DNA from: Dipteronia dyeriana
Taxonomy: Eukaryota > Streptophyta > Magnoliopsida > Sapindales > Sapindaceae
Length of the DNA stretch: 64,000 nt
NCBI GenBank assembly: GCA_032871835.1
Contig: CM065296.1
Location: 568,001 to 632,000, forward strand
Direction: 5' to 3'
The position numbers and the translations under genes are program-made. Under the pieces are notes generated by a model. The model ran no database searches, was not told the origin of the DNA, and was given only the letters and a program-made list of their open reading frames with translations. Below are positions 24,131 to 35,254 of this stretch, piece after piece (positions within the stretch are counted from its first letter, which is position 1; each line of letters starts with the position of its first letter).

Positions 24131-24292
24131 TACCCTGGTATCTACACATTAATTCCATGACAATTATACCCTTAAGCTTTAATATTTAAAATCTTAATTA
24201 GATCACTTTAATTTAGATTTAACCAAAAGATAGCACAACACATTTAATGTTCACATGTATGGCCCCATATAATAGAATTTTCTAACACTTGG

Positions 24293-25412
24293 CATTCACC
24301 TCATGATAATCTGTATGTTAGCTTTAAGGATATGGGTTGTCTAGCTTTACATTAGGATTAAAAAGTTCTCAAACATTCATTGATCATATTCAAAAGTTAA
24401 AGTTAGACATCCGTCAAGTTTTCCTTTGCTAATGCGAAAGGAAAAGAGTCATAAATATCTTGAACTCGGGTAACATTCCATTGCTTGAGCTGTAATGCAC
24501 TTGGGAGGATCTATGAGATCATAGACAAATCACACTAGCTATTCAATTGCACTGACATAACCAAATTGGTCAACATAAACCAGTAAATGGTTAGCTCCAA
24601 AGACGACAAAAGTAATAATGAGTCTCACACTTTCCTTAAAATATTAAAAATGTTCGCTGTGATTATATCCAACAATTAAAGCTAGACATGGTTCAAGTTT
24701 TCCCTTGCATATGTTAAAAGAAGAGGGATCATAAATGTCTTGAACTCGAAATGTCATATACGACAACACATATATTCGCATGCTAATGTATTTGGGAGGA
24801 TGAGGATCTATGAGATCCTATATATCCAAGACATAACTAAACTATTCAACATCGACCTATAAATAGCTAACTTGGAAGCCGACGAGGAATTTTGAGATCC
24901 TCGATCTCTAAGCCTTAGACATCATTTAATTGAATAAATCCAGAAGTTGTTCTCTCCTCAATATCTTCTCAAAGAATCTATGAGATCCTAGCCAAATTAC
25001 ACTACACCTATAAATAACTAGTTAAAAAGATGACAAAAGTAATTATACGATTCGCAAACTCTAAGATCCCATGTAACCTCAAATATCCTTTAATAGAATA
25101 AATTCAGAACTTGTTCTGCCTCTGTATATTCTCAATTTGTTCTTCTTTCACATGATCAGATCTGATCCAAGTATGGCTATAACAATCATTAAAAGTTAAC
25201 ACAATATCAATTCAAAACATATAAAAACTTGAAATATTCAAATGAACATGACCACAAAAAAAAAACAGTCAACATATGCAAGTCGGCAACTATCAACGTA
25301 CACAGTAGATTAAACAAACACAAATCCAGAAATCCACAATATAGATTCACCAAGATATTGGGAAAAAGGAGAGAAAAGAGACCAAGTCATAGCCTAACAT
25401 GACTGTACGTTA
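24293..25412 (-). repeat. KH copy A intron 1, right part, with internal repeats
   Basis: This aligns with copy B intron 1. It contains at least two copies of a roughly 280-bp unit recognisable by a CAAGTTTTCC(t/c)TTGC phrase (24418 and 24695) followed by phrases on GATCTATGAGATCCTA and on AACTAAACT..TCAAC. See the copy B array for the counterpart. Confidence 0.6.
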
Positions 25413-25562
25413 TTGAAACTTGAGAGCGTTGAAAGATACGCACAGAAGCCTGAGTCTTCCTGCAAATCGTCTTCAATGTCTCTCCTTCAATGTCTCTCCT
25501 TCGAGTCCAAATATACGTCCGATACTCGTCATCGGCACGATCATTCTGAACACATTCTGTCC

Positions 25563-26033
25563 AGGGCTGACATTGAGATTTTCATGGCCCAAGATGAACT
25601 TTAGAAAATGAGGTTCTCGATATTCTTACTTTTTTTTTCCTCTGTACTAAATATTTGTAAAAATCAATATAATAATTCAAATTCAAAACTATAACATAAT
25701 AAAAATATCAAAAAAAATGTTAATATTTTTTTTATAATTGCATCAAAGAATATATTGTTTAAACCTTACTCATCTCACATTTTTAGATGTAAAAGTAATA
25801 ATTAAGTTTACATATTTTCGTAAAAGAATATAAAAAAAATGAAGTGTATTGATTTAATTACCTTCGAAATAATGACTTATTACTTTTCGTTTCAAAAGAG
25901 TATTGAACTTTTTTTAGAGATATAAAAAACGATTATTTGTGACCAACAGAGTGTTGTTAGGATTCAATTCATCGCCACCATTGATCCAATGTTGTTGTTG
26001 TAAGAATGATTAATGAGTTTCCATGAGTTGGCC

Positions 26034-26122
<89 letters not shown>

Positions 26123-26338
26123 GGTGGACCGTTTTTAAATTTATTTATAGGTTGAGTTTCTATTAACGGGCCTTTAAAAAAATATATGAATGGTGGATCA
26201 TTTTAAAACCATTAATGGACCTATTTTGTTTAATATCTTAAATGAACTATATTTTACAATCAACTTAAAAAATAAATAAAACTACAATTGGGGGCTCAAG
26301 ATGGTTGTCTCACTAGGCTCCCCCTAGGGCCGAGCCTG
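25563..26338. mobile_element. hAT-like non-autonomous insertion in KH exon 1A
   Basis: The left end is AGGGCTGACATTGAG and the right end, reversed, CAGGCTCGGCCCTAG, resembling the CAGGGCCGGCCC-type termini of plant hAT elements. A TGTCC repeat flanks it (25558-25562 and 26339-26343); the 8-bp windows agree at six of eight positions. Joining the flanks restores the exon 1 order seen in copy B. It contains a (TA)n run of about 83 bp at 26037-26119 and no transposase. Confidence 0.65.
26037..26119. repeat. (TA)n microsatellite
   Basis: About 41 uninterrupted TA units inside the hAT-like insertion. Confidence 0.95.
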
Positions 26339-26412
26339 TGTCCTGGCCATCCCGGGCACCTCTGCTCCTCCTCCGACTGCTCTGTTGCAACAACTGACCT
26401 GTTGTTCGTCAT

Positions 26413-26551
26413 TCTGGTTGGTGGTTGTGGACTGATATATGAAGTTGATTTTGAGAGAGAAATTAAGAGGGTGAGTAATGGTTTTAAAAGATAATTAGGT
26501 TTGGAATATTGTGGTGTTATTGTTGAAGTTGATGGACTCCGGTTTCTTTTA
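26413..26551 (-). promoter_or_regulatory. 5' flank of KH copy A, left of the MITE
   Basis: It matches the sequence directly upstream of copy B exon 1 (39699-39805), including the gttgatggact.. and ggtttctttta phrases. It ends at the 9-bp target duplication of the next element. Confidence 0.6.
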
Positions 26552-27256
26552 GGGTAATTACCAATTAGGTCATGATTTTTTTTAAAAAAATTAAATTGTT
26601 TATGACTTTTATAATAGTGATCAAATTGGTCCTCATAATTTTTTTTTCAGGTGTCAAATTAATTCCTCTCTTTTTAGAAGTGACCAAAATTGTCCCTCTA
26701 ACAATCAACTTTAACAATTTTAGTTAAATTACATAAATACCCTTTATTTATCATGTTATAGTAAAAATATTTTATTTTTTATGTATTAAATTCATCATTA
26801 TAATTACAACAAAATCCAAAAATATTATTAATGAAACATCATTTATATCTTTTTTAATTAAAACTATCTAAAAATATTTTAGTAAGACAATATCAATTAT
26901 ACTCTTATATTATAAATAAAGTTACTATTCAATTTCAGTTTAATCTTTTACCATTTTTATATAATTGTTTTTTTTTGTTAATATTATACAAAAATTGTTT
27001 TCAAAATTATTTAAAAATCAAAACTCAAATATAAAATAAACAAAAATATACATATGTTAAAAATAATTGTGTATGTATCATTATCATATTGTTTAGGAAT
27101 AAAGTATAATTTTATCCCTATATAATTAAAATTGATTGACATAACTTAGTTAAATGGACTAATTTGACATTTGAAAAAAATGTATGGACCAATTTGATCA
27201 CTTTTATAAAAGTCGTAAATAATTTAAAATTTAAAAAAAAATTCATGACCTAGACT
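26552..27256. mobile_element. Mutator-type MITE with 9-bp target duplication
   Basis: Long, imperfect inverted ends of about 95 bp (left: AGGTCATGATTTTTTT, then GATCAAATTGGTCC; right: the reverse complement of both phrases). TTTCTTTTA occurs at 26543-26551 and again at 27257-27265. A 9-bp duplication and long inverted repeats fit a Mutator-like MITE. Copy B (around 39.80 kb) shows the site without the element. The right end lacks about 12 bases of the left terminus. Confidence 0.75.
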
Positions 27257-27265
27257 TTTCTTTTA

Positions 27266-27530
27266 TAAGGTAAGTTTGAAAAAATACAGTGCTGCTGTTA
27301 CATTTGCATTTCTGCGACACGTTTAGGATTAAAGTGCCAACGATTATGTATCACCAAATCAATCATTCATATATATATATATATAATTATATAGAACTTG
27401 AACAAGTCATCTCGGTTAAGTTTTAACTATTTTAGCTCATTTTTTTCCTCACTTCACTTGTTGACGTGTTGTCTAAATCTCGGTTCACCGGTATGGGTTC
27501 CGATAGATTTTTAATTTGGTTTTGATTTCG
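27266..27530 (-). promoter_or_regulatory. 5' flank of KH copy A, right of the MITE
   Basis: It aligns with 39806-40075 upstream of copy B, with shared phrases ttacatttgcatttctgcgacacg, tcaccaaatca, taagttttaacta and ggttcaccgg. The homology shows that the promoter was included in the tandem duplication. Confidence 0.7.
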
Positions 27531-28591
27531 TTAAAAAAAAAAATTGTTAAATGAGAGAAAAAAAAAACTCCATATTATGAACAGTATTTATTTTGCACTA
27601 AACTCCTATAAGGTTTGCTATTTTACATGTGGAAATAACTTTATTGTTAATTGACACTCACCTCTCTTGTCGTTACGGTTTGACCGATAAGTATGATAAT
27701 TGACCGTTAAAAAATGATAAAAGACATAAATATACCCGATTCACTAAAAAACTGAAAGAACTAATTACATCAAACTCCCCTGAAATTTGTTCTTTTACAC
27801 ATATAAACAACTTTATTGATAATTGATACCCACCCCCCCTACCGTTAGTCAAAGTTAGTTAAATTAAACCGTAAACCAATTTTGACTATCACAACTAATG
27901 ATAATTTAGTCATTTGAAGCATTTTAAATATATATATATATTAAAAAATTGAATAAATATTTTTAAATGAAGATTTTTTAAAGTTATTTTAAAATGAAGA
28001 TTAAGTGAAAAAAAAATGTTTTGAAAATTAAGAATAAAAAACAGAATTTTTCATTAAAAAAAACAGGTAGTCCGATTTAATTTAAAAGAAATTCATATTA
28101 AAAATAAAATCTTATTGCCTTTAACAATTTGTAGTTCCACCACCGACACAAATAACAATCCTTTCCTTAATTTGTTAGATCTTCTCTATGAGAGATTGAA
28201 CCTCATTGAGTCGATTCACTAGTTCTACCAAAAACACAAATCAAAATTCTTTCCTAATTTGTTTTTTTATTTATTAATTAAAAAACTTAATTTTTTTAAT
28301 TATATTTCTTTGGAAGAAAATATTTTTTTCTTATTTATAAATAGATTTTAAGCTTTTTTCCGTTTTAAATATTTTTGAACAAATTGCACCAAATTAGGAA
28401 GGGATTGTGATTTGTGTTGTTGGTGGAATTGGCGAACTGTTAAAGGCATTAATATTTTTTAAATTTTTTTAAAAAAATTTAATTCGAATTTCTTTTAAAT
28501 TAGATCGGTCTGTCCGTTTTTTTAATGAAAAAATCTTAATTTAAAAAATAGTTTTTTTTTTGTTCATTTAGTCTTCATTTAAAATATCTAT

Positions 28592-28592
28592 T

Positions 28593-28664
<72 letters not shown>

Positions 28665-28689
28665 ATATATATATATGTGTGTGTGTGTG
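28592..28689. repeat. (TA)n/(TG)n microsatellite
   Basis: About 65 bp of TA units followed by GTATGTA, TA and TG units, within the foldback cluster. Confidence 0.95.
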
Positions 28690-29029
28690 GAATAAATTAC
28701 ACCAAACTCCCCTAAGGTTTGCTCTTTTACACACGGAAACAACTTTATCGTTAATTGACATGCTCATTCCCTGCTGTTAGGGTTTGACCATTAACTATGA
28801 GAGTTGACTGTTATAAAATGATAAAAGACAGAAATACCCTTGATTCAACCAAAATATAAAATAACTAAGTACACAAAACTCCTTTGAGGTTTGCTCTTTT
28901 ACACACATAAACAACTTTATTGATAATTGACACTCATCTCCTCTACCGTTAGTCAAAGTTGGTCAAATTAAACCGTAGACGAATTTTGACTATCAAAACT
29001 AAGGATAATTTAGTCCTTTGAAGAATTTT

Positions 29030-29031
<2 letters not shown>

Positions 29032-29118
<87 letters not shown>
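29032..29118. repeat. (CA)n(TA)n compound microsatellite
   Basis: About 24 CA units followed by about 19 TA units. Confidence 0.95.
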
Positions 29119-29121
<3 letters not shown>

Positions 29122-30307
29122 GAATAAATATTTTAAAATGAAGATTTTTTTAAGGTATTTTAAAATGAAGATTAAGTGGAAAAAAAAACTATTTTTAAAA
29201 TTAAGATTTTTTTAGAAAGAAAATTAAGATTGATTGAAAAGTAAGAATATAAAAAATTGGAATTTTTATTAAAAAATGGGACAGTCCAATCTAATTTAAA
29301 TGAAATTAAAATTAAAATTTTAAAAAATCGTAATACATTTAATAGTTCGATAGTTCCACCAATAACACGAATCACAATCTCTTCCTAATTTGTTCGATTT
29401 CCTCTATGACTCCATGAAAGATTGAGCCAATTCACTAATTCCACCAACAACACAAATCACAGTTCCTACCTAGTTTGTTTTTAATTTTTTTCTATTTATT
29501 AAAAAACTTAAAAAATTGAAATATATTTCTTTGGAAAACATGATTTTTTCTTATTTATAAATATATTTTGAGCTTTTTTCCTTTCTATTTTTTTTATACA
29601 TAAATTGCACCAACTTAGACTAACAACAGTGGAGGTGAGTGTCTTTATCAATAAAGTTGTTTGTGTGTAAAAGAGCAAACCTCATGAAAGTTTGGTGTAA
29701 TTAGTTATTTTTTATTTTTGGTAGATTAAGAGTATTTTGTCTGTTATCATTTTTAACTGTCAACTCTCACACTTAACGGTCAAACCCTAATGGTAGGGGA
29801 GATGAGTGTCAATTAACGACAAAGTTGTTTCCGCGTGTAAAAGAGAAAACTTCTGGGGAGTTTGGTGTAATTTGTTCATTAAAATACTTCAAATGACTAA
29901 ACTATCCCTAGTTTTGATAATCAAAATTGGTCTACGGTTTAATTTGACCAATTTTGACCAACGACAAGAAAAGTGAGTGTTATTTATCAATAAAATTGTT
30001 TTTGTGTAAAAGAATAAACCTCAGGGAAGTTTGGTGTAATTAGTTATATTAGATTTTTGATACATTATGGGTATTTTTGTATTTTATCATTTTTTAAAAT
30101 TTTACACTTAACGGTCAAACCCTAAATGTAGGAGAAATAAGTGTCAATTAACGATAAAGTTGTTTCCGCGTGTAAAAAAACAAACATCAGGAGAGTTTGG
30201 TGTAATTATTTCAATATAAAATGACAGACAGGCTAAAATAAATAAAATGTAAAATAAAGAGATGATTATTGAAAATAGACAAGCAATTAACTAAAATTAA
30301 AATGTCA

Positions 30308-30350
30308 TAGTAAATAATTAAATATATGATGAAAATGTGAATATACAATT
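30308..30350. repeat. 43-bp direct repeat flanking the Copia element, left copy
   Basis: It is identical to 35255-35297 and begins tagtaaataa and ends atatacaatt. One extra A (30351) lies between it and the LTR. See the finding on the unusual flank duplication. Confidence 0.9.
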
Positions 30351-30351
30351 A

Positions 30352-30600
30352 TGTTAAGATTTGATTCTCCTTAACTCGTGCAAATTGATGGTCAAATATC
30401 TTTGTAGAAATTGTGCTTGTTAGCTGCATGTTTTCAGCTATCATCAGTACCTTGATTGTGAGAATTGTTTCCTTAAGTTTTCTCCTTTAGTTTAGGGACA
30501 ATTAAAGCAAATGATTCTTTACTTGTATATATATTGTATTTGCTCTTCACGAATGAATATACAAGAAATATATAGCAAATTTTATCAATACTGTTTTTCA
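30352..30600 (+). repeat. 5' LTR of the Copia element
   Basis: 249 bp, starting TGTTAAGATT and ending CTGTTTTTCA. It contains a TATA-like tatatatattg near 30525. It has an 11-bp stretch (CTTAAGTTTTC) that the 3' LTR lacks. Confidence 0.9.
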
Positions 30601-30655
30601 TGGTATCAGAGCATTGATCCTGATGTCTCTGTGAAATATTTTTGCTCTTTTTTTT

Positions 30656-31816
30656 ATGGGAGATACTAGTTCTTCTACTATGGAGAATACTTCCAACTCT
30701 ATCACAAAATCTGATACACTCCAAGAAACCTCATATCTCATTGTTTGCACTATGTCTAACACAAAAATTGATCCTTCTGATCCTCTCTTTATTCATGTCT
30801 CTGACCATCCCGGAATGATACTTGTTTCCAAGGTTCTGGATGGCACCAACTACGCTATGTGGAGACGCTCTATGTTGGTGAGTCTCAGTGCTAAAAACAA
30901 ACTCGGATTCATCAAAGGCATTATCACCAAACCAGATGAAACAGATTCCAAATATCAGGCTTGGCAACGCTGTAATGACATGGTCTTGTCATGGATTTTC
31001 AACTCTCTAAGTCAGGATCTTGCCAACAGTGTTCTCTATGTTGAGACACCTTCCGAAATCTGAACCGATTTGCAGGAACGTTTTTCACAAGGTGACTTCT
31101 CCTATCACTATCAAATACAAAGGTCAATTGTTGAATTAAAACAAAACCAAGACTCTATTTTTACCTATTACACTAAAATAAAAACACTGTGGGATGAGCT
31201 CAAAATTTGTAGTTCATCTATAACCTGTACATGTGGTTGTTTGAAAGAATTAAATGCAAAAGAAGAAAAAGACAGGCTAGGGCAATTCCTTATGGGGCTC
31301 AATGAGTCTTACGCTGATGTGAGATGGCATATCATGTTGATGCAACCCCTACCAACTGTCAAGAAGGCATACTCACTCTTATGTGAGGAGGATAAACAAA
31401 GAGGATTGATGGAAAATAAGGGAAATGATCAAGTCCATGCTATGAATGTCAAAACTCAACACTCATCCATACAATGGGCATCTTCTCATTCAAAACCACG
31501 AGGGACTCGAAAGACATTGATTTGCACCTATTGTAATGGAAATACACATACGGTAGAAAGGTGTTTTTACTTGATTGGATTCCCAATTGGTCACAAACTG
31601 CATGTTAAAAATGTCCAGCCACCAAATCGAACCAGAAAGCCCACTGCAAATCACACCAGTACAGAGATGCCGCAAGGTGAAGTAAACACACATTCAGAGC
31701 AATCACTTCAATTCACTTCCGAGGAGCTATCTCAAATCAAAGCCTTCTTTAGCCATGGTAACAATCATATTTCGACCAATTACACAGGTATATCAACACC
31801 TTTTGTTCATCTCTGA
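30656..31816 (+). pseudogene. Copia gag, one nonsense codon
   Basis: The frame starts at ATG 30656. After 135 codons a TGA at 31061 interrupts it, and the same frame goes on to 31816. Recognisable parts are the DNYxxW-like GTNYAMWRRSM, the alpha-helical middle (LSWIFNSLSQDLANSV; RLGQFLMGLNESYADVR) and the zinc knuckle CTYCNGNTHTVERCF (C-x2-C-x4-H-x4-C, about 31529-31573). Gag coats the element RNA in virus-like particles. The stop replaces one residue in an otherwise well-kept frame. Confidence 0.85.
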
Positions 31817-31833
31817 ATTCAACACAGTCCACT

Positions 31834-33099
31834 TTGAACAATTGGATCATTGACAGTGGTGTTACAAATCATATTGCTTCCTCAATAACATGTGATGGCC
31901 CATTGTCCTCTAAAGTGTCTTTACCAAATGGTTCATTTTCAAAAGTCATTGGAATAGGTTCAATACATCTCTCAAATAATCTGCATGTTAAAAATATATT
32001 ATGTGCTCCATCATTTCATGTCAATTTACTTTCAGTGAGCCAACTTACTTTAGCATTAAATTGCTCCATTCAATTTTATCCCAACTTCTGTATATTGCAG
32101 GACCTAGCTTCGAAGAAGATGATTTGTCTAGGGAAGCAGCTTAATGACTTGTACTATCTCACACCACATTTAGAATCACTAGAACCAACTCGGACATCCA
32201 TTAATCATGCCATACCTTCCACTGTTGTCACTTGGCACAAGAGACTCGGACACCCATCCAAAGCTCCCTCAAAAATTTTAAGTACAATCATTCCTTCAAT
32301 TGTATTTGATTCGCAATATTCATGTGAAAATTGCCCCTTGGCAAAACAAACTCGATTACCTTTTTCTTCAAGTTCAATTCAAACTTTGTACTCTTTCAAT
32401 CTTATTCATTGTGATATTTGGGGGCCTCATAAAACTGAAACACATAAGGGTGCACATTATTTTTTGACTATTGTTGACGATTACACGCGTTTCACACGGA
32501 TATTTCTAATGAAGTTTAAATCTGAAACACAAAGTTTACTAAAAACATCCATTGCATTTGTTAACACTCAATTTGATTGTCAAATAAAGTGCATCAGAAG
32601 TGACAGTGGATCGGAATTTGTTTCCATGAAACCTTACCTGACCAATCTTGGCATCTTATTTCAAAGTTCATGCCCCTCAACACCGCAACAAAATGGTGTA
32701 GTTGAGCATAAACACAGACACCTTTTAAATGTAGGTAGAGCTTTGAGATTTGATGCAAACCTTCATTTAACTTTTTGGAGAGAAAGTCTGCTCAGTGCAG
32801 CTTACCTCATCAATCGTCTTCCTACTCCAGTACTGAAACACAAATCTCCATATGAACTTCTTTATAACAAACCACCAAATTACTCACATTTAAGAGTATT
32901 TTGTTGTCTTTGTTATGCAACCAACCTTCAACCAATGGCCAAATTTGCACCACGTGCTCGCAAATGTATTTTTATGGGATATCCGTTAGGACAAAAAGCT
33001 TATCGAGTTTATGATATGCAAACTCATCAATTTTTTTCAAGTCGTGATGTAATTTTTCATGAAACAACCTTCCCTTTTCACACTTCAGAAAAATCATAA
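31834..33099 (+). CDS. Copia protease-integrase segment
   Basis: An open frame of 421 codons. The protease motif is WIIDSGVTNHIA (D-S-G). Integrase follows: the zinc-binding part HKRLGHPS ... CENCPLAKQTRLPF (H-H-C-C), then the core with HCDIWGPH (first D), IRSDSGSEF (second D) and QQNGVVEHKHRHLL (E). The C-terminal GKF-like part includes RVFCCLCYATN and KCIFMGYPLGQKAYRVYD. The usual ERKHRH is EHKHRH here. It is the best preserved piece of this element but depends on the broken polyprotein for expression. Confidence 0.85.
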   Translation: MNNWIIDSGVTNHIASSITCDGPLSSKVSLPNGSFSKVIGIGSIHLSNNLHVKNILCAPSFHVNLLSVSQLTLALNCSIQFYPNFCILQDLASKKMICLGKQLNDLYYLTPHLESLEPTRTSINHAIPSTVVTWHKRLGHPSKAPSKILSTIIPSIVFDSQYSCENCPLAKQTRLPFSSSSIQTLYSFNLIHCDIWGPHKTETHKGAHYFLTIVDDYTRFTRIFLMKFKSETQSLLKTSIAFVNTQFDCQIKCIRSDSGSEFVSMKPYLTNLGILFQSSCPSTPQQNGVVEHKHRHLLNVGRALRFDANLHLTFWRESLLSAAYLINRLPTPVLKHKSPYELLYNKPPNYSHLRVFCCLCYATNLQPMAKFAPRARKCIFMGYPLGQKAYRVYDMQTHQFFSSRDVIFHETTFPFHTSEKS

Positions 33100-35009
33100 G
33101 AACCTCTCTTAACAACCATCATCTCTACATACGAAAATGACACCGACTTACCATTGTCCTTGCCACCTAATACTTCACCCATACTCACCGAATCCAGTCT
33201 ACTATCCAGCACTTCTCAATCCGTATCTCCATCTCCATCTCCAGCCTTTTCTCCCATAACCTATCTTTCTCCTTCCATAAATTCTTCACCAAACTCACCT
33301 GTCCTTTGCCGTAGTGATCGTGCCAGACAACCCTCAGTTCTTTTGCGTGATTTTCATTGTGGAAAAGTTAGTATAGTGCCGTCAAATGCAACTCTAAGGT
33401 AGTCATCTTCCTTAAAGTCAGGTACTCGATATCATTTAGTAATTTTCTTTCCTATGATTCTCTGTCACCTTCGCACAAACAATATGTTAACAATATTTCA
33501 AGTGTCTTTGAACCCTTATCTTATGCTCAGGTTGTCCTGGATCCAAAGTGGCATGAAGCCATGCAACTTGAACTCACAGTTTTGTCCAATCAACAAACAT
33601 GGTCTCTAGTCCCTCTACCTACTAGACATCGCCCTATTGGTAGTAAATGGGTTTTTCGCATCAAATACAAATCTGATGGCACATTGGATAGTTACAAGGC
33701 TCGACTTGTAGCTATAGGATTTTCTCAAAAAGAAGGATTGGATTACAATGAGACTTTTGCTCTTGTTGCTAAATTATCGCCCGTCAGATGTCTTATTGCC
33801 ATTGCTGCTGCTCGAAGCTGGCCATTATTTTAAATGGATGTTACCGGTGCCTTCCTCCACGGTGATTTAGCTGAAGAGGTGTACATGACCCCACCACCGG
33901 GTCTTTATCGACAGGGGGAGAAACTTGTATGTCGACTACACAAGTCTCTTTACGGATTGAAGCAAGAACCTCGAAATTGGTTCTCAAAGTTTTCAGACGT
34001 CGTAAGGAGAGATGGATTCATTCAATATCAGTTCGATTACTCACTGTTTGTCAAAAGAAATAGAGCATCTATAACAGTAGTGCTCATTTATGTAGATGAT
34101 ATGGTGATTACTGGGAATGATGCAAAGGCAATCCATAACCTCAAACAGTTTCTTCATCAGCAGTTTCAAATCAAAGACCTAGCAAGATCGAAAAATGGCA
34201 TTGTCTTATCACAACGAAAGCACACCTTAGAAATTCTTGATGATGTTGGCTTTCTAGGTGCTCAACCAGTTGACTTTCCCATGGAGTCTAATTTGAAGTT
34301 CACAAACTCACAAGACGATCTCTTACTAAACCCATCTTGCTATAGAAGATTAATAGGAAGACTGATCTATCTCACTATCACGAGGCCATACATCACCTAC
34401 TCATTGAATATTCTAAGTCAGTTTATGAATGCTCCAAGAAAGCCTCATTGGGATGCTGCTCTTCGCGTAGTTAAATACATAAAAGGCAATCCTAGTCTTG
34501 GATTATTTTTCTCCTCTAACAGTCCTCTCACTTTAAAAGCCTATTGTGATGCTAATTGGGGAAACTGTCCTATGACAAGAAGATCAACTACAGGTTACTG
34601 TGTATTTTTGGGAGACTCTATAATCTCATGGAAAGCAAAGAAACAGAAAACTGTATCTCGATCATCTTCTGAAGCAGAGTATAGGTCAATGGCAGCTGCA
34701 ACCTGTGAACTCACGTGGCTTAGGTTCTTGCTCAATGACTTGCAAGTCTCAATAGAGCCAGCAAAACTCTTCTGTGATAACCAGGCTGCCCTTCATATAG
34801 CTGCAAATCCAGTATATCATGAGCGCACAAAACACATTGAGTTTGATTGTCATGTCGTAAGAGAAAAGATTCAAGTTGGTCAAATTATCACCAAGTATCT
34901 TCCATCTCACATGCAGATTGCAGATGTGTTCACCAAGGCCTTAGGAGGAAATGTGTTTAAGAAGCTAATAACCAAGTTGAACATGCTTGATATACATGCT
35001 CCAACTTGA
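33100..35009 (+). pseudogene. Copia linker, reverse transcriptase and RNase H, broken
   Basis: The linker (33154-33402) is Ser/Pro-rich. RT starts in 33561-33833 (WSLVPLPTRHRPIGSKWVFRIKYKSDG, YKARLVAIGFSQKEGLDY) and goes on, after a TAA at 33831, in 33834-35009: MDVTGAFLHGDL, KSLYGLKQEPRNW, the catalytic YVDDMVITGND. RNase H follows with AYCDANWGNCPMTRRSTTGY, SSSEAEYRSMA, FCDNQAALHIAANPVYHERTKHIE and a TKALGG end. Both catalytic YVDD aspartates are present. A short block after the IKDLA motif, normally including a LG.F.GIE-type phrase, appears to be deleted. Confidence 0.85.
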
Positions 35010-35016
35010 GGGGGAG

Positions 35017-35254
35017 TGTTAAGATTTGATTCTCCTTAACTCGTGCAAATTGATGGTCAAATATCTTTGTAGAAATTGTGCTTGTTAGCTGCATGTTTTC
35101 AGCTATCCTCAATACCTTGATTGTGGGAATTGTCTCCTTTAGTTTAGGGACATTTAAAGCAAATGATTCCTTACCTGTATATATATTGTATTTGCTCTTC
35201 ACGAATGAATATACAAGAAATATATAGCAAATTTTTTGTCAATACTGTTTTTCA
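35017..35254 (+). repeat. 3' LTR of the Copia element
   Basis: 238 bp, starting TGTTAAGATT directly after the polypurine tract and ending CTGTTTTTCA. Besides one deletion of 11 bp relative to the 5' LTR there are few differences, so the insertion is fairly young. Confidence 0.9.

Larger units (their letters stand above)
21021..24287 (-). mobile_element. Rearranged Ty1/Copia element with inverted LTRs and one 5-bp target duplication
   Basis: The insertion is bounded by TGTTAGAAAA at 21021 and TTTTCTAACA at 24287. It is flanked by CTTGG at 21016-21020 and 24288-24292; KH copy B gives the empty site (tacttggcattc). Inside, left to right, are a complete forward LTR (21021-21570), a truncated reverse LTR (about 21573-21976), a minus-strand pol fragment (24130-22408) and the first 150 bp of a reverse LTR (24135-24287). 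Both outer ends are therefore LTR 5' ends facing each other. Gag, protease and integrase are absent. Confidence 0.85.
25413..26412 (-). pseudogene. KH-domain gene, copy A, exon 1, split by a hAT-like insertion
   Basis: The ATG is at 26412 on the minus strand. The first part (MTNNRSVVATEQ, EEEQR, GWPG) runs to 26339, then a roughly 780-bp insertion intervenes. The frame then resumes at 25562 with QNVFRMIVP, TSIGRIFGLEGE and CRKTQASVRIF, which is the first half of KH domain 1 including a GLEG form of the GXXG loop. Just after the loop a 15-base tandem duplication (AAGGAGAGACATTG repeated) adds five codons. Copy B exon 1 is the intact counterpart. The splice donor region is diverged. Inactive. 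Confidence 0.8.
27590..30220. repeat. Nested foldback repeat cluster
   Basis: Two direct copies of a roughly 340-bp module lie at 27590-27935 and 28695-29030; two inverted copies lie at about 29620-29870 and 29890-30215. Each carries GGTTTG(c)TCTTTTACAC, CAACTTTAT(c/t)G(t/a)TAATTGA and a GTCAAA..TGGTCAAATTAAACCGTAG phrase or their complements. A second inverted pair sits between them (28115-28260 against 28390-28450, plus 29335-29475) with phrases on TTCCACCA and TCTTCCTAATTTG. No ORF with a domain is present. It is absent from KH copy B, so it arose or inserted after the duplication. Confidence 0.65.
30352..35254 (+). mobile_element. Ty1/Copia retrotransposon, nearly full length, defective
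   Basis: The element is 4.9 kb, with a 5' LTR 30352-30600, a primer-binding site TGGTATCAGAGC at 30601-30612, gag, protease, integrase, RT and RNase H in Copia order, a polypurine tract GAGGGGGAG ending at 35016, and a 3' LTR 35017-35254. Short LTRs and compact size suggest the Ale/Retrofit group, by impression only. Three stop codons and a short frameshifted region interrupt the polyprotein. It lies at the junction between the two tandem KH gene copies. Confidence 0.9.
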
